Shown: positions 1-12,371 of the stretch, one piece after another
Layout: each line of letters opens with the position of its first letter
How positions within the stretch are numbered: position 1 is the first letter of the stretch
Assembly (NCBI GenBank): GCA_038501785.1
Contig: JBAMJR010000187.1
Location: 626,501-690,500, forward strand
Length of the DNA: 64,000 nt
Direction of reading: 5' to 3'
Source of the DNA: Myoxocephalus aenaeus
Taxonomy: Eukaryota; Chordata; Actinopteri; Perciformes; Cottidae
Position numbers and translations under genes: made by a program
The notes under the pieces: model-generated
Database searches by the model: none
What the model saw: the letters and a program-made list of their open reading frames with translations, nothing else
Told to the model about the DNA's origin: nothing

Positions 1-3000
1 GCAAGATTCACAGTATTCATTTGATACGATATGATTTTCTTAATTTGTAATTTAGCTAATAAAACCACAGTATTACAGTTTGACATGATTAAACTTGTGC
101 AAAAGACTTAATGCCCTCAAGGTCCTACAAATCATGCAACCATGTAAATCACACCCTGACAGAAGCAAACGTTTTGTCAGCTGTATGAAAACAGCACATT
201 TATGAAATGTGGGCTACTTTACTCGTCAGTATAACAACACTGACAGCTCATGGTGACAACGCCACATTTCTTCGATGCAACTGTTGGTTAATAGCTAGAC
301 TTGAATTATATTTTGTTTATGCCAGAGAGTCTGAATCTCCAAACCTTCCTGCCACTTCATATTAATAGGCCAAAAGACAAATTACTACAGCACACTATAC
401 TACATTTTTGTGGAAACCATCTGTAAATCGTATGCTGCTTGAAATAATTCAAACAAATATATCACAGGCGACAGCAACCGGGAGGTGGGGTGTAATGTGA
501 CAGGGGATAATAATGAGATGCATAATATGCCTCACCCACCTGGGGGTGGGTTGATGCTGCAGCACCCTCAGCATCGCTCTGAAAACAGGTTTATTAAAAC
601 TTTACTTGATAATATTAATATTGCAGAGGATGCAGCAAGGCTTAATCAACCTTATTTTTCCTTTCTCTCTATGTGAACTTTTTTGGACCCCAATGCTCTT
701 TGGCGACGGGCCCTGACACACACAGAGAGAGAAGGTAATTAAAATGTAATGTGGGTGATACAAGAGACCCGTTTAAGTATTTACAGAAAAACAATGAGAT
801 TCTAGGTTTTATAAGATCAGGAAGCAGTCATATGTCCTTTAAACGCAAGTAATAACCTGACTGAACTACTCTTTTGTCTCTTCCGATCCCGGCAGTGATT
901 CTGTGTCTGGCACACGGCGTGTCGTTTCAGACCACAGGGTTTTAATACTGAGCCTTGACCCCGTTTGATAAATGAGATGCCAGAAAGCCCGAACAGAGAC
1001 GGGAGAGAGGGAGACAACAAGAAAGAGAGACAGAAGCCCTTTTTCCACACACTGAAGATTACACTTTTCTGGCTTCCATTATCATGTGTGGCAGGGTTTT
1101 TGGCGTTCACAATAAGGCGTCTCATATGGTACAATTGAAAGTTGTTAATGTTGCCGTGTTCAGCCATAACTTGGCCACTCTGGATAAAGTATTTTTCTCT
1201 AAGAAACTGAAGAAGAGAGTTGGAAGTTATTCCACAGGGGATAGATTTTAAAACTTATTTTGCAGTTGAATATGTATCTCTACTACTTACGCTCACTTTC
1301 GTAACCTCAGTTGTCAAAGCACCCTAAGGCCCCCCAAAACATTTTCTTGTCTATTAATTATGTATTAGATAAAACTACACAATACGGTATACAGTCAAGC
1401 TGCACCCATACCGACACTGAGCACGTCTGTAGCTCATAAAACATTGTATTCACACTTCCCTCACTGCTCTTTTGTAGGTATTTCCCTATTTCTAATTAAT
1501 GTGTTAGAAAATTATGTGAGTTTTCAAAAAAATATATCTATACATAAACTACGGTGAAATCTGAACTTTTGTTTGGCACTTTGCATTTCTACTTTAAAAC
1601 AAAGAAACCAGACGTGTCACATGTTAACTAATAATACATACCGTAATAATACTAATAATTCATAATTTGTTAAGATTTGCAACATATACAGTATGTCTAA
1701 ATAGAAATATTTCTGGAGGTTTTGGAGACAATCAGAAGAAGCATGTTATCAGCTCATTTACACCACAGTACCAACAACAACACAAATGACTCGCTCTATT
1801 CCACCATCAATATCTGACAGCAATCATCTAAAAGTCTAATTTTTCTGGGGGGCATACCCCCCATTTTGGTTTAAAGATCCTTCCCATTTATGAGGTGTCA
1901 AGGCTGGCAAGTGTGATGATGATATGTTAAACTGTCAGAATATTGAGGGAATGCATATCAGAAGTAAAGAAGACGAGGGCCCGAAACAGAAACCGTTCAT
2001 TCTGTGGTGTTTTCTACCCTCAGGGGACACGAGGTGCGACTCGATGATATGTCCTGGGGCCAAAAGGCCGTTTACACACCAACACAATATACAAAACTCC
2101 CAGACAGCAGAGGCAGACAGTGTTTCATGTTGCCAAAAAGCCCCACAGACAACCTGGCCCATTACGATATGTGCCACACTTTTACACTTTAATTCATTTA
2201 GATTGGAAAAAGTACATTGCCACATCTGACTATCATTTATCATCTACCCTACAATGATAAATCAATACGACGCAAAACAGTGATTGTGATTAGTCCCCGG
2301 CGCTGTTCAAACACTAATGAAATGCATTCAGCAGGAAATGGGGAATGGGCATCAAATGAGAAAACAGTGTAGAATTCATATTCCCGGTGCATAAGTACAA
2401 CTATAACCCTTTAGGCTTTTCTGACAGGATTGACAATAAAAGATTAATGACCATTGCAGAACTTCACTATGTTCCACTATGCAATAAATAAGCCATGAAA
2501 AACATTGGTATATTCAATTCATTATCAGGTCTCTGGTGAAGACCCTTCAAGGAAGTGGACTAAACAAACAGAGACCAAAGGGGTCTGGGAGAGATCCTTC
2601 CGCTCAACATCAAGGATGGTGCTGTGTGTGAGTGGGCCGACATAGCTTAGATAAATATTAAAACAAGAATACGCCTGAGGCTGTCCATTAATGTGAGCAT
2701 GGTTGAAATGCTTCATGTTAACGATGATTATTGAGGAAATGTAAAACATGCCTGCACTACACAAACGCACTTAACAGACCCTTAGCGGAACAGTTATGCC
2801 TTACTTATGTCACATATGTCACTATGTACTATCAAAATCAGTGTGATACTGAACAGAACCGCCTCATCCTCTATAATTTAGTGTGGACCTCATAAAGTAA
2901 ACCAAGAATCAAGCCAAGCAGATGGGTATTTATGTCTCACGCCGGTTATTGATCACTGACTGGTGTAGTCAGGGTCAAACAGGAAGTAATGAAGTTTGCT

Positions 3001-6000
3001 TCAAACCTTTAGAGAGGACACGCAAATAAGTCAGCAAAGTGGATAGTGCAACAAGAGACATCAGTAAAACAAGTACAAAACATACTCAAACTGTAAAGGT
3101 ATAATAAAATAAAAAATGCTAAAAAATACAATATATACAGATCAGATGAAGTGGTTGAATACCGTTTGAGGGATGAAATATTAAGTATTTGTATGGCTCA
3201 TACATACAATGATGTTGATACTAATAGCAATATCCACAGCAACAAGTGTCCCCTAGTCGGTGATATTGTGAGTCCATTTTGTTTCAGTAAAACTCTCTGG
3301 GGTGAGCACTGATTTGTTGTTCAATATTAATTGTTTGACTAATATTGCACCATGCGTAACTATCAGGTTACCAATGAGTGAGTGTAGAGGACACGTAATA
3401 TGATCTGAATGCATGTAAACTTGGTTAGAATTGCACAGCAAAAACTGATTTTGTTAGGAAGAGGGATATCTATCCAATCATTTGTGTTTGAGTGTACATA
3501 CCTGCAGTTCTCCAAGGCAGGGACTTCTCAGACGAGCTGTACGGGAGAAAACAGGAGATGGAAAAGTGAATACATGCACTACAAACCAGAGACACCACAG
3601 TGACAGACATGTGTGAAATCATGTGGAAGAGACACCTTTCAACCTCATGTACGTTTTCTTTGGGCCTTTCATAACAGGGTCACAGATGGTAATCACTGTT
3701 TGAGATAAACAGCAAGGAGATTCAGAGTATACTGGCCTCAGAGCAGATTTCATGTTTACAACTCCGATGTAAAGTCCATTCCTGTCATCTGTGTTTATCC
3801 AGACCTAAAAGGTGCCTTTGGTGACAGCTCGTGTTTTGAGGACCCATCAGCAATAAGAGATATTCTAAAACTGAGGGACTGGAAGCTGTTTTTCCACTTG
3901 CAGTTTAATAAACAAAACCAAAAAGAACAAAAGGCCACTGGATTGGATACATCCTGATGGGAGCTCCGGGAAAAAGCAGAAGTGATCATAGCGTGTATTC
4001 TCACACACTGAGTGTACAAGCTCACAGCATCCTGGCATCCTAAAGCAACCCTGACATGCTTGCCGGTGTATAATCCAGCACAGAGAGAAATTCAGAGAGA
4101 TACTCAGTCTCCAGAGAATAATGTGGCAGAATAATGGTCGAGCCAGAGAGTGGTCACAGTCTGTGACTTCTCAGCCACAACACTGAGGATACCAAGCAGC
4201 AAAAACAGATCGGATCTAGGGAAAGTGTGTGGGTGATCGATGATGGATCGGCCTCGGTCAGTAGATGAGGGACCATTCTTAGTGGCAAGATAATACAGGA
4301 AAGCATCAGACCACGTTCCCAGTAGACTATGGCAGAAATCCATTGGGAAACGTCCTCTAGACCTTTGGCTTGAGGCATCCATACAGTAGGAAAGCTACAA
4401 GGAAAGCGCAAAGTCCAACCGTTAGCTGGAGTTTTACTGGTGAACCCACCAGTACAGGAAGTTTTCCCTCCCACCAAATAGGGGACCGGGCTGTGAGAGT
4501 AGTTCCTGCCATTTTTCGATGATAGAGAAAACAGGCCAGCTTTGGCAACTGCATTGCTGAATTTATAGTTGATGCAAGGGGTCAACAGAGTCCCACTTCT
4601 AGTCCCACTAGAAACCTACAGTGACTGTTTGATAGTTGAGCATCTGATTTAATCCGCTGATGTCCTCGCAATGCTAGGCCCATGGATTGTGCATAACCAG
4701 ACTATATTCTTTCTGGTCATTACCTGATGTTGCGGCAGCTGCTATTTTTCTATCTAAGGTGACACTCGGTGAACTTAAAGAAGCATGGCTCTCCGAATTT
4801 TAATGAGCACGCAGGCAATTAAAAAGAGGAAGTTGGGGGAGCTGTGCTCCACTGAACCATGGCAGACAAAGTAGAAGAATAGATGACCATAATGTTGATA
4901 CACCATGCATGCTGCATGCCGACCGGCTGGCTGGATGAAGGCAGCGTAAAGAGATTGTAAAACTGCCAATAAACTGCTGATAAACTACGGGCCTAAACCT
5001 GACAGGACCCTTTATTTCCCATCAACCCCTTTTGGCTTGGTGGAGGTTGCATCTTTTAGGGGTTTTGCTTGAGGTCAAGTTTCATGACCACACCCCTGTA
5101 TGCTTGTCGAAATGAAGGGAGCGGTCAACTCTGGGAGGTGTCATGAAATGCAATGACTCCCATTACAACCCTAAAGTGCACCATCACCTCTGCCGACGTC
5201 CCGCTGAGCTATTGAGCCAAGCAGTGGGAACACCATGGTTAATGCTAATTTCCATTCACACACAAATGTCCAGTGACAGCCATTTTATTTGTCCTTCTAT
5301 GTCAGTCTTTAAATTAAAAAGGTGTGAAAATGGTGTTGCATGTTTTCTCTTAAGAGTCCCTAGATGAATACATGCCCCCCCAGAGGGAAAAGCGTCTACG
5401 TTTAAAATGTGATTATATCTTTTGTCAGTAACCGGATTTCTAAAACATCATGGGAAACCTGTCTCCTTATTAGAACAGGATTATTAAAAGACCTGGATAA
5501 CAAAGCTAGATTTCCACTGAAGACACTTGAATAGTTAAACATGATTCAACCCGTACCGATGCTTCTAAAAGGTCTCGTGGCCATTTGCGTGCCAAAGGTA
5601 CTTGTATCTCTGTGGCAACAGTGAAGCAACGTGAAAGGAAAGTACCTCGCCACTTAGTACTTTTTGGGGGTGTATTCAAAATGTAACTGCAGGATGTAAC
5701 CACGAGAAAACAAAACATTAGAATAAAATATATATTATTTTCCATTGTTTGCACAATTACGGAAGTTGTATTTCATTTTGCAATTTTCATACAGTTTTTC
5801 TAATGCAATGTGCATTAAAATGTGAAACACAGCTAATGAATACAACACCTAGTCGTCACAACAAGCCAATGACTCAACTAAATTAGTAATTATGGCTAAT
5901 GTTTTGAAGAACATTGCCTTTTCACTAAAGTTCAAATCCATGTTCTATATTTATTGGAATTTGGCTTGTTTGGTCCACTAACCAATGTAGAAATTATTGT

Positions 6001-6825
6001 TATTTTATTTTGACAGGCTAAATGTTAACCTGCCACTGATGGCCCAATGACAATGAGGTAAATGCATCACAAAACTAATTTGGTTGCTGATTTTCATTGT
6101 GACTGGCACACAAAAAGAACCTTTTCATATTAGAAGCAGTCATATTGAGTTAAGAAAGACTGCCTCGTCCTCTAGCTTTTATTCTAAAATATATCTTGAG
6201 CTGCCACTCAGTTTGTTAAATGTCATGAGTGAGTGAGTGACAATGGGACAACCACAGGACAGCAAATGTGTCGCTTATATCTCCAAATATGAACACTGAT
6301 AGTGGTTGTATACACTAAATTTGGGGTCTAAAACACAGAACCCTGCAGAGGAAATGAAAGTAAATAGCCTGGCTGTGTATATTTTCAGAGAGCTGTTGTC
6401 CAGACCTTTTTGCAAGCACTTGAAGCGGCTCCATACCCACACCTCTCTAAAAATGAAGAAAGGGGAAATTGACACTGAGTCCTGAGTACTGCAATTTGCT
6501 GGTAGTAGGTGGGTGTTTTTGTAGGTATGCAAGCTGGAGTACAAGAATGCATTGTGTCAAAAAGCATTTATCAAAAAGCCAGAAGAGATCACAGAGAGCC
6601 ATTACAGCCCCTGGTCAGACCAAGTTTAATGTATACACATATATCACAATTGTATCATGGTCCATTTGAGAACGAATGCGGCTCAAACTTGGAATCATGT
6701 GAGCATTTGGAAAAAAGTATGCAAATAAAACTTGCATTTCTTCATCTGCGACTGCTGCTGGCCTTGGTTAAAGGCATTAGTATCCAGTGTTCTACATAAA
6801 AACTTTGGTTGGTACGGCACTAAAA

Positions 6826-6876
6826 ACAGTAGATACATTATAAATACAGTAGATACATTATAAATACATTATAAAT
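6826..6876. repeat. 20-bp tandem repeat, 2.5 copies
   Basis: Two exact copies of a 20-base unit beginning ACAGTAGATACATTATAAAT (6826-6845 and 6846-6865) are followed by a partial copy missing its first nine bases. Confidence 0.85.
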
Positions 6877-7377
6877 AATGCAGCTAGGGAGAAAGAAGAA
6901 ACTGCCAAACTCAGCTGATGGGATGAACTCTGTACTCAACAGGCCTCTACTGCCGTTTGGGCAATCAGCAAGCCTCCAGTATGTCACAAAAGTAATCAGC
7001 GCTTTTTACAGGCATATTCCTCTCATAAGAAAAAATACTCCATATCAATAACCATCCGGTGTGATTGGATATTAGTGGAGAAACACCATTTAAATGTTGG
7101 AAGTACTAGAGTATACCAGTATCTTATCACCATGGTAAGATACTGACAATTGACAATGCTTACATTGATGTCCCAGTTGAATATGGAATCCCTCAGTAAT
7201 CAGGGACATACACACATGTAGTCAGCACATGTGTTCATGAGCATATTCAAATATGGCAAGAGAGACTATGTTTGATTCAACGTCTGACCATTATATCGTT
7301 ATATGTAACCATACATACTTTCTAATGAAACGTGACCAGCGTATAGGTTTCATTGGTAAAATATCCACACACTCGAG

Positions 7378-7787
7378 CAGTGTCTTTCAACCGTTTTGAT
7401 GCTTTTAATGGTTTTATGTGAAGCACTTTGAATCGCCTTGTTGTTGAAATGTGCTCTACAAATAAACTTGCCTTGCCTTTTGAGCCGCGGCACATTTTCT
7501 ACTATAAAAAAAAACCTGCGGCACACCAACAACCAAAAAAAGTTACAAAATGTCACATTGTAGCATATTACAACATACTGTATATGGTTGGTAATTATTG
7601 CGCTACCTACTGACATGGAAGTGTTACTAGGCCAGCCACTATATTGCAGGCTCAGACCCTCAACAATGTAAAATTATAAACAATAATTATAAACAATAAA
7701 CAATAAACAATATTTTTTTGGACCGATTTAAGTAAAATTGGACATTTTCCCATGGCACACCTGCGGCACAGTGGTTGGAAATCACTG
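7378..7787. mobile_element. non-autonomous hAT-like DNA transposon (about 410 bp)
   Basis: The ends are inverted: CAGTGTCTTTCAACC at the left, and the reverse complement of the right end reads CAGTGATTTCCAACC. The flanks form a near-perfect 8-bp target duplication, CACTCGAG (7370-7377) and CACTAGAG (7788-7795). The CAGTG end and 8-bp duplication are hAT features. Repeated GCGGCACA motifs lie inside. No transposase frame is present, so it would have moved using another element's enzyme. Confidence 0.75.
7394..7480 (+). mobile_element. LINE/SINE-like 3' tail nested in the hAT element
   Basis: The segment ending AATAAACTTGCCTTGCCTT resembles the 3' tail of common teleost LINE or SINE copies, including the GAAGCACTTTGAATCGCCTTG stretch that starts at 7421. 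It interrupts the hAT element just after its left end. The family is not certain, and the left boundary is approximate. Confidence 0.45.
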
Positions 7788-8764
7788 CACTAGAGCACTA
7801 TGCTGGGCTTTTAAAATATGTGGCCTTAATAGAATCAAATAGGCAAAAGCAACAGAAAAGACCATAATATTAATAGTGCCTGAAAAATCTGACCATTAAG
7901 CAATCTCTTAAATGTCACAGTCTATTAACCTCAACTGTAATTTCCCTTGCCACTTGATGGAATTACATTTTAACTACACCTAAAAGACGGTCCACATATT
8001 ACTTGTTTAATCAAGTGCAACTGAAAACAGTGATGCATGAATGAATGTTACAAAACACGCATGTAACATTTCAAACCATGTTGCTATGACTTATGAAAAA
8101 AATGCAGACCTACATATTATTACAGATTATGTGCATTTAAATATTCAACCTTGATGTTTTATTCTGCATTATTTTATTAGCGGCATAGTTCATGTTGGAG
8201 AACTACAACTATAAGGCCGTTATTGGCCAATGCCATCACATTCATGAATATCAGTGCATCTCCTCATCTGCTGTATCTTTGTCAAAAGAAATGTAGGTAA
8301 ACAGTCAAGCCATGTGACAATATAGGACTGGTGTTTGAAGAATCAGAGGAGTTCTCTGGAGCCCATTGGGATATTATATGTGGTATTGAGCCGTCCAAAT
8401 GAGCCTGACATGCCCGAGCCACAGGACAGAATGTGTGGTCACTGAGGTGTGATGATGAGGTGAGCTGACGAAATGGCAATGAGCTCCCAGAACAAACTCA
8501 GGAGCTCCTTCCGCGCTGACGGCAGCGCTTCACTGGGCAAACAACACTCCACTATCATGCACATTCACACACACATTCCTTCACTGATAAACATAGGCTT
8601 AATATTTTGCCGACAGAGAGAGCTGTTTACATTTTCATTTCGGTTTAACATAAAAGTGATTTGAGTAGATTAGCCGGGACAAAATCCTGCAGATTTAACC
8701 GTGTTTTAACCGTGTTTCTGATAAGCCACGATAACACTGGAGCAAACCTGTCCATTTCAGGGAC

Positions 8765-8778
8765 GGGGGGGGGGGGGG
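8765..8778 (+). repeat. G14 run
   Basis: A run of 14 G on the plus strand (C in the pkp4 transcript). Confidence 0.9.
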
Positions 8779-8908
8779 ACATTTTCAGATTTACAGTACA
8801 ATCATATTTTCGCAAACTGGGACGCTCCATCACTTTGCCATAAGGTTACACTATGGAATATGGTCACTGCTGTGGAGGATGAAAACGCCATGTGTTGGAT
8901 TGTTGCTC

Positions 8909-8912
<4 letters not shown>

Positions 8913-8972
<60 letters not shown>
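8913..8972 (+). repeat. (TG)30 microsatellite next to pkp4 exon 3 donor
   Basis: Thirty uninterrupted TG units. In the pkp4 transcript this is (CA)30, starting 18 bases after the exon 3 donor. CA repeats close to donors are known hnRNP L binding sites. Confidence 0.95.
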
Positions 8973-8973
<1 letters not shown>

Positions 8974-8990
8974 ATACATATTCTCATTAC

Positions 8991-9103
8991 CTGCTGCTAC
9001 CAGTGCCTGGTGACTCGGCCCCGAGTCTGCATCTTTCCAGCTGATTGGCCACAATCTGCCTTTCCACTTCCAGCTCCCTGGTTAGCCGCTCAAACTGGAG
9101 CTC
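8991..9103 (-). CDS. pkp4: pkp4 second coding exon (exon 3), N-terminal coiled coil
   Basis: The 113-nt exon runs from acceptor TGCACAG|GAG at 9104/9103 to donor AGCAG|GTAATG at 8991/8990. It enters in phase 0 and leaves with two extra bases, so skipping it would shift the frame. It encodes ELQFERLTRELEVERQIVAN followed by QLERCRLGAESPGTGSS, the conserved coiled coil of the p120-catenin family. The exon lies between a (CA)40 run at 9113-9192 and a (TG)30 run at 8913-8972 (plus-strand reading). In the transcript this gives (UG)40 upstream and (CA)30 downstream, which are complementary to each other. Confidence 0.95.
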
Positions 9104-9108
9104 CTGTG

Positions 9109-9195
<87 letters not shown>

Positions 9196-9400
9196 TCATC
9201 AGAGACAGCTTTATGTACTTTGAAATGACAGAATGTGAAGTCAATATGAGGGAGGCAGGTTGACAGTTTGACAGCTAGCTCCTACAGTGTTGTGCTCCAT
9301 CATGGCTTGTAGGTTGATGATGACACAAAATAGAAGCTTAAGACACCTCAGACAAGTAAATCCAAATATAAATAGAGGCTGTGTACATTCTTTCTTTCTT

Positions 9401-9446
<46 letters not shown>

Positions 9447-11876
9447 TCACTCACTCTCCCGCTATATGGTCCACTGCTATTTCCCCAGCCCACACAGAGA
9501 GATAAGCACCACTTCAGTGGGTGATATTTAGCCTTGGTGGCACTGTTCCTATGGGAGGGAGTCGAGTAGAAATCAGCATTTGACTAATTATCTAGCCTGA
9601 GCGAAGCCATTACTTGCACAGCTCTCTAGCTCCAAGCACTGCATCATGACACTCATAAGACACACACAGGGGCTTTAGTACACATAAAAATGGCCTTTCT
9701 GGTTGTTGTTTTTCATTCTGGTGTGTCACGTTCAACCTCATGGATGCACCGGAAGCAGTGAAAATGTTACAGCGTACTTCTCTTTTTAAATTCTGTTTAT
9801 TAAGTCTCTCTTTCCAAATTCTCAAACCAGAGTTTGTGATTGTTGGAACAGTGGAAAGACTAAAAGATGGTTTTGATGAGTTTGATTTTGTTTCTGTTGT
9901 CTGAATAGAGTCTGGTGGCTTTGAGGGCAGCATAGTAACTATGTTTTGTACATTAAGGAATTATAGTAACTGTTCAAATCTGTTGAATTCATTTACAACG
10001 CAAGTCACATAGCGATAAATACCTGTGACGATTGCAGAGTAATTTGTCCCAAGAATAAATGCCAATTGTACTCTTTCCCACTAAAAGTCCAGATGTTTTG
10101 TTTTAGACCAGTGTGAAAGGGGCTGTAGAAATCCCTTTTTTATCCACCCATACCACGGCAGTATAAAGAGAAAATTCAAACTAGCACCAACACTCATGTT
10201 TTTCTTCCAAAAAAGGACTCAGTCACCAAAACTCTAGATGGCAGGATCCTCGCCCTGCTCTCCCTTAGTTATCCCATGTAATGGCCATTACCATGGTCAA
10301 TTACATTCATAGTCAGCTGCATTCACACACAGACACACACACAAACTGACTCTCAGCTTCTTTTGTGACCTCTGAGGAAGTTTGGCCACTCTACGACACT
10401 AAGACCCGCCTACTCTCCACACCTACTGTTCAATGCTCCCCGAGGGTGCACTGAAATTTCCCTTTACATTGTGGACATGCTCTGCTCACCCCTCCCCCAC
10501 GCTGCTACTTTTCACCCTCCACTGCTCTCCTCTCCCTCGGTTGCTGATGTGTGAAGCTTAACTGCAGTGAGCGGGAGGGAAAGCTGCTAAGTCCACGTTC
10601 CTTAATGACATTTTTTCCCCCTCTCGCTGAGATAGCCGTGCACTGCTATGAGTAACTCTGATTAAATCTTGCGAGGCAAATTAGATAAGATAAGATAGAC
10701 CTTTATTTATACGAAAGAAAACGTTTGTGACCAAGATGCTGGATGGTGAAATGAACATCCATAGTAGTATTACATATACTAAAAAAAGGACAGCCTGGTT
10801 ATTGTTTACCTTCCTGAAGTGGTGGAGGTGTGTTTGTTTGCAACATGTCAATGGCTGTATCCTCTGGTAACATTCTGACAAAACAGAATATGTTCACATC
10901 TTGATGTGGAAACCCATTTTTACTGAACAATAGTGCAGCTAACAAATCACCGATAATCTTCATGACAAATAAAATGCCTTTTCTGTCGCTGCTTCTCCAT
11001 AAAAGCTAAAAGAATCTGTTAAATTAATGAAATAATTAGAACAACCATTTCTGTCAATGTAATTATCTTCTGAATATTCACTTATTACTTGATATTTGGC
11101 TCCATATAACCAAATTCTTCAAATTTAATTGGCCTTTAAGCTGTCACTTGCTATTAGAGAAACACTTCAGAAAAGCAGTGTAACTCCTCGGTTGAACAAA
11201 AAAAAGATTGAGCAAATTACATTTTCTCTATCAGATCATTATCCCAATCATTTAATCGCCCACCACAGGCCAGACTCCTGAGGAAATAGCAAGGATCATC
11301 CCAACGCCTGCTTATTCCTGATACATAAAACACATGAACGAACGAACAGAGTGCACATCACAGCTCCGGGAGGAGAACAAAGATAGAGTGGCCGAAACGC
11401 TGATTTATTTAGAAAAATAAATGAGCCGTAAATCCTCTTTGTGACACATAACCCCCTTCTGAGTGATTTAGTCGCATGAAAATTGCCAATTTCAACTTTT
11501 CATTCCAAACAATCATTCCTGTTCCCAGTCTTACTTTTTTTTGAGACAGATGTGGCTCAGTAATCAAAAACACAGAAATGTATTGCTACATATGTGCAGA
11601 ATGTCAAGGGGAGAGGGACTTATTCAATTCACGGGCTGCTTTTTGACACAGCATTCATTTTAAGAAATTGGACGGTTTTCTTCTTTGAGCAAGACATCTT
11701 GCGATCTGAACTCTTGGTCCCGCACACACTCCTCAAAGAAATGCACATAATTCTTACTGAGCCCCAGGACTGAACTTGGACTTAGTAGACTGCACCTACT
11801 AAGTGATGCACAATGTGGCAGTGCCATTGTTTCCCACAAGAGACTTAGATTAAATTATTGTGACACCATTTCTGCA

Positions 11877-11973
<97 letters not shown>

Positions 11974-12100
11974 GTATCTTGTATGCATTTACGATGCTGT
12001 AGTAATAAGATGACTTTACGGTGCAAACAAGGGATATTACTTAATGCTAGACCTTCAAGGTATAAGAGAGAGGACATTGAATATAAGTGACAAGGGAGGG

Positions 12101-12134
<34 letters not shown>

Positions 12135-12312
12135 CAAACACAGTCTACTTGATACTAATCTGGAATTACTCCAGTGTGTGATTCTGCCACCAATGTGCAA
12201 GAGAGAACATATGGTGGAAGTGACAAGAGAGGGATATAACCCATATGGACACACACAGACAACAGGAAGAAGAGAGAGAGCAAGATTCAAATATTTGAAT
12301 ACAGTTCACTCC

Positions 12313-12371
<59 letters not shown>

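Larger units (their letters stand above)
1..8990 (-). other. pkp4 intron 3 (partial)
   Basis: I found no pkp4 exon or other coding exon here on either strand; the short open frames have no recognisable protein. It holds a 20-bp tandem repeat (6826-6876), a hAT-like element (7378-7787), a G14 run (8765-8778) and a (TG)30 run beginning 18 bases past the exon 3 donor. The rest is A/T-rich sequence without features I can name. Confidence 0.7.

Noticed and set aside
1846..1864. Small G/C hairpin TGGGGGG/CCCCCCA
   Set aside because: Seven-base low-complexity arms; expected by chance.
4154..4585. 143-codon minus-strand open frame in pkp4 intron 3
   Set aside because: I recognise no domain, its composition is not protein-like, and it is not pkp4. 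It fits a chance open frame.
8802..9244. Several open frames made of HTHT, TQTQ or CVCV runs
   Set aside because: They are translations of (CA)n/(TG)n microsatellites. Only the ELQFERL stretch within one of them is real, as pkp4 exon 3.
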